Source of the DNA: Agrobacterium tumefaciens
GTDB taxonomy: Bacteria > Pseudomonadota > Alphaproteobacteria > Rhizobiales > Rhizobiaceae
Direction of reading: 5' to 3'
DNA: 64,000 nt
Assembly: GCA_025559845.1 (NCBI GenBank)
Contig: CP048469.1
Location: 3,082,501 to 3,146,500, forward strand
The position numbers and the translations under genes were made by a program. Positions within the stretch are counted from its first letter, which is position 1, and each line of letters starts with the position of its first letter. The notes under the pieces are model-generated. The model had not been told where the DNA came from. It did not search any database and was given only the letters and a program-made list of their open reading frames with translations. Positions 1 through 12,938 of the stretch are shown one piece after another.

Positions 1-2680
<2,680 letters not shown>

Positions 2681-2783
2681 CGTTCTCATTGTTCATGTTC
2701 ATCAACGATGAATTGACGTGTTCAAATCAAACGAAGCAATCGCTTCCCAGCTTCTCGAAAAACAACGCTTGTTGCGTTTTGCC

Positions 2784-2901
2784 GACCTGGTGGTTATCGC
2801 GGGGCGGCTGCACCCGTTCCCTTTCCGAACACGGCCGTGAAACGCCCCAGCGCCAATGGTACTTCGTCTTAAGACGCGGGAGAGTAGGTCGCTGCCAGGT
2901 C
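2784..2901 (+). rRNA. rrf: 5S ribosomal RNA
   Basis: About 118 nt, closed by GACCTGG (2784-2790) pairing with CCAGGTC (2895-2901), with the internal CCGAACACGGCCGTGAA-type loop typical of alphaproteobacterial 5S. Outside the mature ends, GCGTTTTGC (about 2774) and GCAAAACGC (about 2903) pair, giving the usual RNase processing stem. It is the last rRNA gene of this operon, about 100 nt after 23S. Confidence 0.95.
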
Positions 2902-2957
2902 TGCAAAACGCAACATTCAAATCTTCTCATCACATGAGGGCCTCAAGCCCATAACAG

Positions 2958-2983
2958 AGGCCGCACATCGCGGCCTTTTTTGT
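2958..2983 (+). terminator. Intrinsic terminator of the rRNA operon
   Basis: AGGCCGC (2958-2964), 5-nt loop, GCGGCCT (2970-2976), followed by a run of T. It lies 56 nt after 5S and ends rRNA transcription before the hairpin row and tRNA-fMet. Confidence 0.85.
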
Positions 2984-2999
2984 TATAATATCAGCTTCT

Positions 3000-3151
3000 C
3001 AGCAGACAAATCTGCTGAATGAGACTTCGCCAAAGGCAAAGTCATTACGATATTTTGCCGTCGGCAAAAATCGGAGGACGCAAACACATCGTGTTTGCTC
3101 TGTCGCGACAAATCCTCTGGATTTGCGCTGGTTCGGACGACGCAAGCGTCG
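3000..3151 (+). repeat. Row of six consecutive hairpins before tRNA-fMet
   Basis: Six small inverted repeats follow each other with 4-9 nt gaps: CAGCAGA/TCTGCTG (3000-3017); GACTTcGCC/GGCaAAGTC (3023-3043); CGAT-TTTTGCCG/CGGCAAAA-ATCG (3048-3073); GCAAACAC/GTGTTTGC (3080-3098); CAAATCC/GGATTTG with outer GCG/CGC (3105-3128); CGACGC/GCGTCG (3138-3151). Stems are 6-12 bp and loops 1-4 nt. The arms differ from one hairpin to the next, so it is not a simple tandem repeat. It fills the space between the rRNA terminator and tRNA-fMet. Function is unknown; it could be a leader of the tRNA transcript or a mobile repeat cassette. Confidence 0.75.
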
Positions 3152-3160
3152 CCTAGATAA

Positions 3161-3239
<79 letters not shown>

Positions 3240-3302
3240 ATCCCCACAAAGCACAAATCCCCAAGTCAAAAGACGCAATACAAAACACCATCAAACACCA
3301 AA

Positions 3303-4535
3303 TCAACCGCCTGGGTCCTTGAACAAGACATTCTGGTCTATCAAATATCGCGAAAATAACGGCAAACTCGCACCACCAACCGCGCGAGCCTGGCTCCCAA
3401 CTTCACCCTCGATGATCTCAGGGATCATAACACCCTGAAGATCGTGCAGACCAAGCGCAAGCTGCGTTGCAACCACGATCCGCTTGCGCACCCAGTCCGG
3501 AAAACCGCCATCGATGATGACGGAAGAGAAGTCGATGATAGATGCGGCGGCAATCACGGCTTGCGCCAATGCAGCGGCCGTATTCCTGATCCATTGCTCG
3601 AGCGGTTCACCAAAATCGATCCATTCATCCGGCGAAAACCACAGCGGTCGCGGATCGATGCCCTCTTCTCGCAACATGTTTTCCAGAACGAAGATCGAGG
3701 CGATTTTCAGAAGTTGAACTGGTTTGCCGTCCTGTCCCTGCACCGGTAGCGGGCCGATTGCACCAGCAGTCCCGGTCCGCCCGGAAAACAGTGCGGAATT
3801 GAGGACGACCCCGCCACCGATAAACGAGCCTATGAAGATATAGAGGAAATCGGGGCAATTCTGACCTGCTCCAAAAACCAGTTCCGCGCCACAGGCACTT
3901 GTCGCATCATTCTGGAGGAACACCGGGTAGCTTATGCTTTCAGCGATATCAGCACGAATATCGACGCTGCGCCAACGTTCCATTTCTATTTGAGGCGCGC
4001 CCACTTCCTGCGCCCAATTCCAGAGCTCAAAAGGAGCCGCAATGCCCACACCGGCGATTTTCTCGCGCTCTGCGTCGGTCAGTTTTGATTCGATTTCGGC
4101 GATGCCTTCGATCACGAAAGGCATGATCCATTCCGGCATCGGGTAAGGATAGGTTCTGTGGAGCTTGAGCTTGATGCGACCAACAAAGTCCATCAGCACC
4201 AGATCAACACTGCGGCGGCCGATTTTGACACCGAAGGAAAACACTGCATCCGGATTGAGTCGCATGGGGGTGGACGGCTGCCCCACTTTTCCGCGAAGCC
4301 TTTCGCCGCGCACGAGAAGTCCGTCTTTTTCGAGAGACCGCATGATGACCGAGACGGTCTGCGCGGAAAGCCCGCAAAGCCTTGAAATCTCGGCTTTCGA
4401 AAGGCTTCCATGCCTGCGGACGAGCGACATCACGAGCCGCTCATTATAGGCACGAACGCCTATCTGATTGGCCCCTCCGCTCGAATCCGTAACGCTGCCC
4501 GGAGTTGACAACGCCGGGTCAACAGACTGTCTCAT
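3303..4535 (-). CDS. frcR: ROK-family transcriptional regulator of the fructose locus (FrcR)
   Basis: A 410-residue repressor-type protein, divergent from frcBCAK. Residues ~35-80 form a winged helix (LSKAEISRLCGLSAQTVS is the recognition helix-turn-helix). Residues ~90-390 are an ROK sugar-kinase-like fold that would sense a sugar or sugar phosphate. The zinc motif CxCGxxGCxE common in ROK proteins is absent: where it is expected the sequence reads QGQDGKPVQLLKIAS. Start ATG is preceded by GGAGGAAG. Position next to frcB, and the frcR-frcBCAK arrangement known from Sinorhizobium, suggest that it controls the importer. The direct regulator role is inferred. Confidence 0.8.
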   Translation of the reverse strand: MRQSVDPALSTPGSVTDSSGGANQIGVRAYNERLVMSLVRRHGSLSKAEISRLCGLSAQTVSVIMRSLEKDGLLVRGERLRGKVGQPSTPMRLNPDAVFSFGVKIGRRSVDLVLMDFVGRIKLKLHRTYPYPMPEWIMPFVIEGIAEIESKLTDAEREKIAGVGIAAPFELWNWAQEVGAPQIEMERWRSVDIRADIAESISYPVFLQNDATSACGAELVFGAGQNCPDFLYIFIGSFIGGGVVLNSALFSGRTGTAGAIGPLPVQGQDGKPVQLLKIASIFVLENMLREEGIDPRPLWFSPDEWIDFGEPLEQWIRNTAAALAQAVIAAASIIDFSSVIIDGGFPDWVRKRIVVATQLALGLHDLQGVMIPEIIEGEVGSQARAVGGASLPLFSRYLIDQNVLFKDPGG

Positions 4536-4660
4536 TCACACTTCCTCCCGCCAGCAGAGTTTACGATACACAACACCTGCCGGCCTCCTGGCAAGCCATA
4601 CATCGCGATGTTTTTGAGTATTGCGACTTTCCTGCTTGCACGGATTTAGAATGCCACACC

Positions 4661-4717
4661 GAATTAATAATTCAATCGGATTTATTTATTGACAGAGTTT
4701 GCCTTTGATGGTTCCAT
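4661..4717 (+). promoter_or_regulatory. frcB promoter region with palindromic operator candidate
   Basis: The 266-bp gap between frcR and frcB is AT-rich. It holds a perfect 13-bp palindrome, GAATTAATAATTC (4661-4673), then a strong -35 element TTGACA (4689-4694) and, 17 bp later, a weak -10 (TTCCAT, 4712-4717). The palindrome just upstream of the -35 is a plausible FrcR site, and the weak -10 suggests dependence on regulation. No other coding sequence is seen in the gap. Confidence 0.45.
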
Positions 4718-4801
4718 TTGTTTCAGCGATTGTCAGTCTCGGAGGAGACGGGATCGTCGGGCTGCCGCAAAGGCGCCCACTTGTTCATTTGGGAGGATTA
4801 A

Positions 4802-5824
4802 ATGAAGACCACTGTTTCCGCTCTTTTGGGCGCGCTTGCGCTTGGCGTTTCTTTTGCCTCGGTCGCATCTGCCGCCGACACGTCGGTGTGCCTCATCACC
4901 AAAACGGATACCAACCCCTTCTTCGTTAAGATGAAAGAAGGTGCGACGGCCAAGGCCAAAGAGCTTGGCGTGACCCTGAAGTCCTATGCCGGCAAGATCG
5001 ATGGTGATTCCGAAAGCCAGGTCGCCGCAATCGAAACCTGCATCGCGGACGGCGCCAAGGGTATTTTGATCACCGCTTCCGATACCAAGGGTATTGTTCC
5101 GGCTGTCCAGAAGGCGCGCGATGCCGGCCTGCTGGTAATCGCCCTCGATACACCTCTTGAACCAATTGATGCTGCCGATTCGACCTTTGCAACCGACAAC
5201 CTTCTGGCTGGCGAATTGATCGGCAAATGGGCCGCCGGTACGCTCGGCGACAAGGCAAAGGATGCGAAGATCGCTTTCTTGAATCTCACCCCCTCTCAGC
5301 CGACAGTGGACGTCCTGCGTAACCAGGGCTTCATGAAGGGCTTTGGCATCGACGTGAAGGACATCAACAAGATTGGTGATGAAGACGATCCGCGTATCGT
5401 TGGCCATGACGTTACCAACGGCAATGAAGAGGGTGGACGAGCAGCAATGGAAAACATGCTGCAGAAAGATCCGACCCTGAACGTTGTCCACACGATCAAT
5501 GAACCTGCGGCCGCTGGCGCTTATGAAGCTTTGAAGGCAGTCGGTCGTGAAAAGGATGTGTTGATCGTTTCGGTTGATGGCGGTTGCCCGGGCGTCAAGA
5601 ACGTCGCCGAAGGTGTGATCGGAGCCACGTCACAGCAATATCCGTTGATGATGGCAGCCCTTGGCGTTGAAGCCGTGAAGAAGTTCGCTGACACGGGTGA
5701 AAAGCCAAAGCCTACCGAAGGCAAGAATTTCTTCGATACCGGCGTGACCCTGGTGACTGACAAGCCCGTCAAAGGTCTTGATTCGATCGACACGAAAGAC
5801 GGCCTGGGCAAGTGCTGGGGTTGA
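4802..5824 (+). CDS. frcB: Fructose ABC transporter, periplasmic binding protein
   Basis: A 340-residue sugar-binding protein of the ribose/xylose type (Peripla_BP_4). Residues 1-24 are a Sec signal peptide ending ASVASA before ADTS. The mature protein starts with [19 protein letters not shown], the ligand-site opening strand typical of this group, and closely resembles Sinorhizobium FrcB as I remember it. It captures fructose (in Sinorhizobium also mannose and ribose) in the periplasm and delivers it to FrcC. SD GGGAGG stands at about -11. First gene of frcBCAK, 119 bp before frcC; this gap carries a GC-rich dyad (GGGGGCC...GCCCCC) about 25 nt after the stop, which may damp expression of the downstream genes relative to the binding protein. 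Confidence 0.92.
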   Translation: MKTTVSALLGALALGVSFASVASAADTSVCLITKTDTNPFFVKMKEGATAKAKELGVTLKSYAGKIDGDSESQVAAIETCIADGAKGILITASDTKGIVPAVQKARDAGLLVIALDTPLEPIDAADSTFATDNLLAGELIGKWAAGTLGDKAKDAKIAFLNLTPSQPTVDVLRNQGFMKGFGIDVKDINKIGDEDDPRIVGHDVTNGNEEGGRAAMENMLQKDPTLNVVHTINEPAAAGAYEALKAVGREKDVLIVSVDGGCPGVKNVAEGVIGATSQQYPLMMAALGVEAVKKFADTGEKPKPTEGKNFFDTGVTLVTDKPVKGLDSIDTKDGLGKCWG

Positions 5825-5943
5825 TACCCGGATACTGAAATCTGCGAGGGGGCCTCTCGCCCCCTTGTTCAGCCATGAACCCGCCGCATCATGTTCGGGC
5901 GAGCGGGACACAAAATAGACGAGCGTGATCGGGAGGAACATTC

Positions 5944-7026
5944 ATGAGCGATCAGCCGGCGCGTGCTCAGCCGCACAATGAATTTGAAAAGGTGCTTTCA
6001 GGGAGCTCGACGCAAGTTGCGGCTTTCGATACGCACGACAAAACTCCTCTGGAGAAGCTTCAGCACTTTCTGCATTCCAGTCCGGCGGCCGTGCCGCTGA
6101 TCGTGCTGGTGATCTCGTTGATTGTCTTCGGAGCAATCCTCGGCGGAAAGTTCTTCTCTGCCTTCTCGCTGACCCTCATTCTTCAGCAGGTCGCCATCGT
6201 CGGTATCGTCGGCGCTGCGCAATCTCTGGTGATCCTGACCGCCGGTATCGATCTCTCGGTCGGCGCGATCATGGTCTTGTCTTCCGTCGTCATGGGACAA
6301 TTCGCGTTCCGCTACGGTCTGCCAGCGGAACTCGCCATCCTGTGCGGATTTGCTGTCGGTGCGCTCTGCGGCTTCATCAATGGTCTTCTCGTCTCGAGAA
6401 TGCGCCTGCCGCCCTTTATCGTCACTCTCGGCATGTGGCAGATCGTTCTTGCCGGCAATTTCCTTTACTCCGCCAACGAGACGATCCGGGCACAGGATAT
6501 CGCGCAACAGGCGCCCATTCTGCAGTTCTTCGGTCAGAACGTTCGCTTCGGCAATGCAGTGTTCACCTATGGTGTTATTGCGATGGTCCTGCTGGTCGCA
6601 CTCCTCTGGTACGTGCTCAACCACACCGCTTGGGGGCGCCATCTCTACGCCGTTGGCGATGATCCGGATGCTGCTGAGCTTGCCGGTGTCAACGTGAAGC
6701 GCATGCTGACAACAGTTTACACTCTCTCAGGCCTCATCTGTGCCTTCGCCGGTTGGGCGCTGATTGGCCGCATCGGCTCCGTTTCTCCGACTGCTGGCCA
6801 GTTTGCGAATATTGAATCCATCACAGCGGTGGTGATCGGTGGCCTCTCCCTGTTTGGTGGTCGTGGGTCCATCCTTGGAATGCTCTTCGGCGCCTTGATT
6901 GTCGGTGTCTTCTCGCTCGGCTTGCGTCTCATTGGCACCGATCCACAATGGACCTATCTGTTGATCGGCGTCCTCATCATCCTGGCTGTCGCAATCGACC
7001 AGTGGATCAGAAAGGTAGCAGGCTGA
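5944..7026 (+). CDS. frcC: Fructose ABC transporter, permease
   Basis: A 360-residue inner-membrane permease of the RbsC/AraH family (BPD_transp_2). A ~50-residue cytoplasmic N-terminal tail precedes about 8-10 hydrophobic segments. The conserved loop AGIDLSVGAIMVLSSVVMGQ lies near residues 100-118, and the GGLSLFGGRGS motif near 300 is where the ATPase docks. It forms the channel, probably as a dimer. Start ATG is preceded by GGGAGGA. The stop overlaps the frcA start (TGATG), indicating translational coupling. Confidence 0.92.
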   Translation: MSDQPARAQPHNEFEKVLSGSSTQVAAFDTHDKTPLEKLQHFLHSSPAAVPLIVLVISLIVFGAILGGKFFSAFSLTLILQQVAIVGIVGAAQSLVILTAGIDLSVGAIMVLSSVVMGQFAFRYGLPAELAILCGFAVGALCGFINGLLVSRMRLPPFIVTLGMWQIVLAGNFLYSANETIRAQDIAQQAPILQFFGQNVRFGNAVFTYGVIAMVLLVALLWYVLNHTAWGRHLYAVGDDPDAAELAGVNVKRMLTTVYTLSGLICAFAGWALIGRIGSVSPTAGQFANIESITAVVIGGLSLFGGRGSILGMLFGALIVGVFSLGLRLIGTDPQWTYLLIGVLIILAVAIDQWIRKVAG

Positions 7027-7808
7027 TGACAAAAGAACCGATACTCACGGCACGCAGCCTCGTTAAGCGTTATGGCCGCGTCACCGCCCTGGATCAGGCT
7101 GATTTTGATCTCTATCCGGGTGAAATTCTCGCGGTCATCGGCGATAACGGTGCGGGAAAGTCATCGCTGATCAAGGCTATTTCCGGTGCCATCACGCCGG
7201 ATGAAGGGGAAATCCAGCTTGAAGGTCAGACCGTGCAGTTCCGCTCGCCCATCGAGGCGCGCAAGGCTGGCATCGAAACGGTGTATCAAAACCTTGCGCT
7301 GTCCCCCGCACTTTCCATAGCCGACAATATGTTCCTCGGGCGTGAGATCCGTAAGACAGGTATTCGTGGAAGCCTGTTTCGCGCGCTGGATCGCCCGGCC
7401 ATGGAAAAATTCGCGCGTGACAAGCTGTCCGAACTTGGTTTGATGACGATCCAGAATATCAATCAGGCGGTCGAAACGCTGTCTGGTGGTCAGCGGCAGG
7501 GGGTTGCGGTGGCGCGCGCAGCCGCTTTTGGTTCGAAGGTTGTCATTCTCGATGAGCCGACGGCCGCCCTCGGCGTCAAGGAAAGTCGCAGAGTGCTGGA
7601 ACTGATACTCGATGTCCGTTCCAGAGGGCTTCCGATCGTGCTCATTTCACATAATATGCCGCATGTTTTCGAGGTGGCTGATCGCATTCATATTCATCGC
7701 CTCGGCCGACGCCTGTGCGTCATCAATCCGAAGGAGTATTCGATGTCTGATGCCGTCGCCTTCATGACGGGCGCCAAAGAGCCGCCACGGGAAACCCTGG
7801 CTGCATGA
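7026..7808 (+). CDS. frcA: Fructose ABC transporter, ATP-binding protein
   Basis: A 260-residue ATPase. Walker A GDNGAGKSS (residues ~40), Q-loop YQNLAL (~93), signature LSGGQRQ (~155), Walker B VVILDEPTAAL (~175) and switch His in LISHNM (~210) are all present. It has a single ATPase domain, whereas RbsA/XylG-type sugar ATPases have two fused (about 500 aa), so it must work as a homodimer. The start at 7026 overlaps the frcC stop; a longer in-frame extension upstream lies within frcC and lacks support. Third gene of the operon. Confidence 0.92.
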   Translation: MTKEPILTARSLVKRYGRVTALDQADFDLYPGEILAVIGDNGAGKSSLIKAISGAITPDEGEIQLEGQTVQFRSPIEARKAGIETVYQNLALSPALSIADNMFLGREIRKTGIRGSLFRALDRPAMEKFARDKLSELGLMTIQNINQAVETLSGGQRQGVAVARAAAFGSKVVILDEPTAALGVKESRRVLELILDVRSRGLPIVLISHNMPHVFEVADRIHIHRLGRRLCVINPKEYSMSDAVAFMTGAKEPPRETLAA

Positions 7809-8434
7809 CATTGAAACTTGAAACGATCGTTGAGGAGGTCCTTCAACGGGCCGGAGACAAACCCCGATTTATCGTTGCTATTGCCGGTCCCCCTGGGGCC
7901 GGCAAATCGACATTGGCTGAGGCCTTGTGCAGCGCTCTGATCGCGAAAGGCGAGATGGCTGCCGTGTTGCCGATGGACGGCTTCCATATGGACAATGGTA
8001 TCCTGGAAGAGCGCGGCCTTCTTGCAAGAAAAGGTGCGCCGGAAACCTTTGATGTCCGTGGCTTCCTGGATATTGTTTCCGCCGTTCGCAAAAACGGCGA
8101 GGAAGTTCTCGTCGCCGTTTTCGATCGCTCCAGGGAAATAGCCATCGCGTCCGCGCGCGCCATCTCACCGGACACCCGTTTCATTTTGGCGGAAGGTAAT
8201 TACCTGCTTCTCAATGAAGAGCCATGGACACGGCTGACGGACAGTTTTGATATGAGCGTTTTTGTCGGTCCGTCCGTGGCGGTGCTCGAAGAGCGCCTTC
8301 GTAACAGATGGATCGGTTACGGTTTGAACGAAAGCCAGATCGCAGCCAAGCTGTTTGAAAACGATCTTCCGAATGGAAGACGGGTGATCGGATCTTCACG
8401 CCCTGCAGATATCCACATCGATATCTGGGAGTGA
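7805..8434 (+). CDS. frcK: P-loop kinase-like protein of the fructose operon
   Basis: A 209-residue protein of the uridine kinase/pantothenate kinase-like P-loop family, with Walker A GPPGAGKST at residues ~29-37, MDGFHMDN (substrate-site motif of the PRK/UDK group) near 58 and ILAEGNYLLL near 128. In Sinorhizobium the gene closes frcBCAK and is called a kinase, but its substrate was not firmly established to my knowledge; sugar phosphorylation is plausible. Start overlaps frcA by ATGA. Acts in the cytosol. Confidence 0.8.
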   Translation: MTLKLETIVEEVLQRAGDKPRFIVAIAGPPGAGKSTLAEALCSALIAKGEMAAVLPMDGFHMDNGILEERGLLARKGAPETFDVRGFLDIVSAVRKNGEEVLVAVFDRSREIAIASARAISPDTRFILAEGNYLLLNEEPWTRLTDSFDMSVFVGPSVAVLEERLRNRWIGYGLNESQIAAKLFENDLPNGRRVIGSSRPADIHIDIWE

Positions 8435-8543
8435 CTGTACTCCCATAAGGGTGGAACAGCCTGAAATACAGCCTTCATAAGAATTTGCTAACCATAGGGT
8501 GAATCTTTTTGATCCACCATGGCGAGGATTTGCATGTCTATCC

Positions 8544-8574
8544 GTTGACGGAAAAGATTCATGATATACTATAT
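8544..8574 (+). promoter_or_regulatory. Candidate promoter of the riboswitch-nrdHIEF transcript
   Basis: GTTGAC (8544-8549) faces CTATAT (8569-8574, the rhizobial -10 consensus) with a 19-bp spacer, slightly long; TACTAT at 8567 gives 17 bp. Transcription would start near 8580, just before the cobalamin riboswitch. The -10 area (CATGATATACTATATG) is itself a partial dyad and could hold a repressor site such as an NrdR box; this is not certain. Confidence 0.45.
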
Positions 8575-8584
8575 GTGGTGTTCA

Positions 8585-8775
8585 AGGTTCTCTCGATTCG
8601 CAAGGATTGGGAGCTAAGACGGGAATTCGGTGCGAGACGCCATGATGGCGGAACAATCCCGAGGCTGCCCCCGCAACTGTAAACGGTGAGCATCGTTCCA
8701 TATTGTGCCACTGGGGTTTACGCTCTGGGAAGGTTGGAGCCGATGTTTAGACCCGCAAGCCAGGAGACCTGCCTT
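8585..8775 (+). promoter_or_regulatory. Cobalamin (B12) riboswitch upstream of nrdHIEF
   Basis: Conserved core elements of the cobalamin riboswitch appear in order: GGGAATTCGGTGCGAG (about 8621), CTGCCCCCGCAACTGTAAACGG (the segment near 8664-8686), GCCACTGG (8707), GGGAAGG (8728) and the B12 box AAGCCAGGAGACCTGCC (8757-8773). It binds adenosylcobalamin and should turn the downstream genes off. The downstream genes code for a B12-independent ribonucleotide reductase, which fits the known pattern of B12 repressing isoenzymes of B12-dependent enzymes. Confidence 0.93.
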
Positions 8776-8812
8776 GAGCGTGCACGTCCACGGGCGGGGT
8801 GTCCGGAAGGAG

Positions 8813-8846
8813 GGTGTTGGCGCAAATGAGTTGCGCACGCCGTTTT
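8813..8846 (+). terminator. Riboswitch expression platform (intrinsic terminator)
   Basis: GGTGT-tg-GCGCAA (8813-8825) pairs with TTGCGC-ACGCC (8831-8841), followed by gTTTT. It is placed 40 nt after the B12 box, so the switch probably acts by premature transcription termination. The remaining 195 nt up to nrdH hold no gene that I can support. Confidence 0.7.
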
Positions 8847-9040
8847 CCTGTATCCCGCTGAGATCAACTTCGGGGTGAAGTCATGCCATCGTATTTTTAC
8901 AGTTTCCTGCGCTCGTCGGCGTAGGTTTTGGTTCGTCGCGGCATAGCCGCTCCAATTCATCAATGAACCCACCCACCTGATGGTAATGAGCCGTCGGGAC
9001 CGTTCGGCTGCGCGTATGGGCAGCTTTGAAAGAGGACACC

Positions 9041-9262
9041 ATGACCGTCACCGTTTACAGCAAACCCGCCTGCGTTCAGTGCAAAGCAACCTATCGCGCG
9101 CTTGATCGCATCGGAGTCAGCTACGAAATCATCGATATTTCGGAGGATGCGGATGCCCTCGATCACGTCAGGGGGCTGGGTTACATGCAGGTTCCGGTCG
9201 TCATTGCTGGCGAGCGCCATTGGGCCGGTTTTCGCCCCGATATGATCAGCGCAATTTCCTGA
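9041..9262 (+). CDS. nrdH: Glutaredoxin-like protein NrdH
   Basis: A 73-residue thioredoxin-fold electron donor for class Ib ribonucleotide reductase. The redox motif CVQC lies at residues 11-14 after VTVYSKPA, and the C-terminal WAGFRPDMI is typical of NrdH. It reduces the active-site disulfide of NrdE. The start at 9041 is preferred over an upstream in-frame start because of the AGAGGA ribosome site about 8 nt before it. First gene of nrdHIEF under the B12 riboswitch. Confidence 0.95.
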   Translation: MTVTVYSKPACVQCKATYRALDRIGVSYEIIDISEDADALDHVRGLGYMQVPVVIAGERHWAGFRPDMISAIS

Positions 9263-9271
9263 GAGAGGGCG

Positions 9272-9670
9272 ATGGGACTGATCGTCTATTATTCCAGCCG
9301 ATCCGAAAACACCCATCGCTTCGTTCAGAAACTGGGTGGCCAGGCGCTCAGGCTACCTATCGGCACCGCTGACGAAACCCTGCTTGTGTCGGAACCCTAC
9401 GTCCTCGTCACCCCCACCTATGGGGGAGGCGGGACCAAAGGGGCTGTTCCGAAACCCGTAATCCGGTTTCTGAACGAGCCAGCCAATCGAAACCTCATTC
9501 GCGGCGTCATTGCTGCGGGAAACACGAATTTTGGCGCGGCATTCGCCTCGGCTGGAGAAATCGTCTCGCGCAAATGCGCGGTTCCCTTTCTCTACCGCTT
9601 CGAGCTTCTCGGGACCGAGGAGGATGTCGCCAACGTCACTCATGGATTGGAACGATTTTGGACACGCTGA
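9272..9670 (+). CDS. nrdI: Flavodoxin-like protein NrdI
   Basis: A 132-residue flavodoxin-like protein that makes the oxidant used to build the Mn(III)2-tyrosyl radical cofactor in NrdF. Visible features are the FMN phosphate loop [12 protein letters not shown] (residues 5-16) and VTPTYGGGG near 47. It lies 9 bp after nrdH and overlaps the start of nrdE. Confidence 0.95.
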   Translation: MGLIVYYSSRSENTHRFVQKLGGQALRLPIGTADETLLVSEPYVLVTPTYGGGGTKGAVPKPVIRFLNEPANRNLIRGVIAAGNTNFGAAFASAGEIVSRKCAVPFLYRFELLGTEEDVANVTHGLERFWTR

Positions 9671-11847
9671 CTTCTGACGTCCTTCGGGACAAGAGCGCAA
9701 AACAGCCAGTTTCCGTTACCGCGAAACCGCTGGATACAGCGCTTGATTATCACGCGCTGAATGCCATGCTCAATCTCTACGACGAGAACGGCAAGATCCA
9801 GCTCGACAAGGATCGGCAGGCTGCGAAACAGTATTTTTTGCAGCACGTCAATCAGAACACCGTCTTCTTCCATAACCTCAGGGAGAAGCTCGATTATCTC
9901 GTGACGGAAGGCTATTACGAGCAGGAGGTGCTCGATCAGTATTCGTTCAACTTCGTCCGCGATCTTTTCGACCACGCCTATGCCAGGAAGTTCCGTTTCC
10001 CGACCTTCCTTGGCGCCTTCAAATATTACACCTCCTACACACTGAAGACGTTCGACGGCAAACGTTACCTCGAGCGTTATGAGGACCGCATTTGCATGGT
10101 TGCGCTGGCGCTGGCCCGTGGCAACGAGTCGCTGGCTCGCGATATGGTCGATGAGATCATTTCGGGCCGCTTCCAGCCTGCGACCCCAACTTTCCTGAAT
10201 GCCGGCAAAAAACAGCGTGGCGAACTTGTCTCCTGCTTCCTGTTGCGCATCGAGGACAATATGGAGTCCATCGCGCGCGGCATCAATTCAGCGCTGCAAT
10301 TGTCGAAACGCGGCGGCGGCGTGGCTTTGTCACTTACCAACCTTCGCGAGGCAGGCGCCCCGATCAAGCAGATCGAGAACCAGTCTTCAGGCGTTATTCC
10401 CGTCATGAAGCTTCTGGAGGATTCATTCTCTTATGCGAACCAGCTTGGCGCGCGGCAGGGAGCGGGGGCCGTCTATCTGAACGCCCACCACCCCGATATC
10501 ATGCGGTTCCTCGACACAAAACGCGAAAACGCCGACGAGAAGATCCGTATCAAGACCCTCTCACTCGGCGTGGTCATACCTGACATCACGTTTGAACTCG
10601 CCAAGAACAACGAGGATATGTACCTCTTTTCGCCTTATGACATCGAGCGTGTTTACGGTGTGCCGTTTACCGAAATCTCGGTCACGGAAAAATACCGTGA
10701 GATGGTGGCTGACAGTCGCATCAAGAAAAAGAAAATCAAGGCGCGCGACTTCTTCCAGGTGATTGCCGAAATCCAGTTCGAAAGCGGCTACCCCTACATC
10801 ATGTTCGAAGACACGGTGAACAAGGCGAATCCGATTGCCGGGCGCATCACCATGAGCAACCTCTGCTCGGAGATTTTGCAGGTCAGTGACGCGAGCACTT
10901 ACAATGCCGATTTGACGTATGATCATCTGGGCAAGGATATTTCGTGCAATCTCGGTTCGTTGAACATTGCCGCTGCGATGGATTCGGGTGATTTCGGCAA
11001 GACCATAGAGACATCGATCCGGGCGTTGACCGCCGTCTCTGACATGAGCAACATCACATCCGTCCCTTCTATCGCGAAGGGCAATGCCGATAGCCATGCG
11101 ATCGGCCTCGGACAGATGAATCTTCATGGCTATCTTGCCCGCGAACGGATTTATTACGGTTCGGAAGAGGGCATAGATTTCACCAACATGTACTTCTACA
11201 CGGTCACGTATCACGCCATTCGTGCTTCGAACCGGTTGGCAGTTGAGCGCGGCCAGAGCTTCAAGGGTTTTGAAAACTCAAAATATGCGTCCGGCGACTA
11301 TTTCGACAAATACACGGAAACAGAATGGAAGCCGGCGACCGAAAAAGTGGCAGGTCTGTTCGAAAAGGCTGGTATCGCTATCCCGACGCAGGAAGATTGG
11401 CTGGCGCTGAAGCAGGCCGTGATGAGTTCGGGCCTTTATAACCAGAACCTTCAGGCGGTACCGCCTACCGGCTCGATTTCCTACATCAACCACTCGACCT
11501 CTTCCATTCACCCGATCGTCTCAAAGATCGAGATTCGCAAAGAGGGCAAGATTGGCCGTGTTTATTACCCGGCTGCCTATCTCTCAGATGACAATCTCGA
11601 CTATTATCAGGATGCCTATGAGATCGGGCCTGAAAAGATCATCGACACCTATGCGGCAGCAACGCAGCATGTCGATCAGGGGTTGTCGCTGACCCTGTTT
11701 TTCCGCGATACAGCGACCACCCGCGACATTAACCGGGCGCAGATCTATGCCTGGAAAAAGGGCATCAAGACAATCTACTACATCCGCCTTCGCCAAATGG
11801 CGCTGACCGGCACGGAAGTGCAGGGTTGCGTCTCCTGCACCCTGTGA
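9658..11847 (+). CDS. nrdE: Class Ib ribonucleotide reductase, large subunit
   Basis: About 729 residues. Reduces ribonucleoside diphosphates to deoxy forms together with NrdF. Visible are the substrate-site stretch [18 protein letters not shown], the catalytic loop NLCSEI (SNLCSEILQ), [19 protein letters not shown], and the redox C-terminus [12 protein letters not shown] with its swinging Cys pair. Class Ib NrdE lacks the long N-terminal ATP cone, consistent with the length. I favour a TTG start (9658), which gives MDTLTSDVL and overlaps nrdI by 13 nt; an earlier in-frame start at 9574 would put 28 unrelated residues inside nrdI. The start is not certain. Confidence 0.95.
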   Translation: MDTLTSDVLRDKSAKQPVSVTAKPLDTALDYHALNAMLNLYDENGKIQLDKDRQAAKQYFLQHVNQNTVFFHNLREKLDYLVTEGYYEQEVLDQYSFNFVRDLFDHAYARKFRFPTFLGAFKYYTSYTLKTFDGKRYLERYEDRICMVALALARGNESLARDMVDEIISGRFQPATPTFLNAGKKQRGELVSCFLLRIEDNMESIARGINSALQLSKRGGGVALSLTNLREAGAPIKQIENQSSGVIPVMKLLEDSFSYANQLGARQGAGAVYLNAHHPDIMRFLDTKRENADEKIRIKTLSLGVVIPDITFELAKNNEDMYLFSPYDIERVYGVPFTEISVTEKYREMVADSRIKKKKIKARDFFQVIAEIQFESGYPYIMFEDTVNKANPIAGRITMSNLCSEILQVSDASTYNADLTYDHLGKDISCNLGSLNIAAAMDSGDFGKTIETSIRALTAVSDMSNITSVPSIAKGNADSHAIGLGQMNLHGYLARERIYYGSEEGIDFTNMYFYTVTYHAIRASNRLAVERGQSFKGFENSKYASGDYFDKYTETEWKPATEKVAGLFEKAGIAIPTQEDWLALKQAVMSSGLYNQNLQAVPPTGSISYINHSTSSIHPIVSKIEIRKEGKIGRVYYPAAYLSDDNLDYYQDAYEIGPEKIIDTYAAATQHVDQGLSLTLFFRDTATTRDINRAQIYAWKKGIKTIYYIRLRQMALTGTEVQGCVSCTL

Positions 11848-12849
<1,002 letters not shown>

Positions 12850-12938
12850 AAAAATTCCGCCGAATTTGTGCTGCGGATTTGCGAAACCGCGATCCGGTTA
12901 CCCGACTCAATACCGAGTTGGGGCAGGACGAACCCGCA

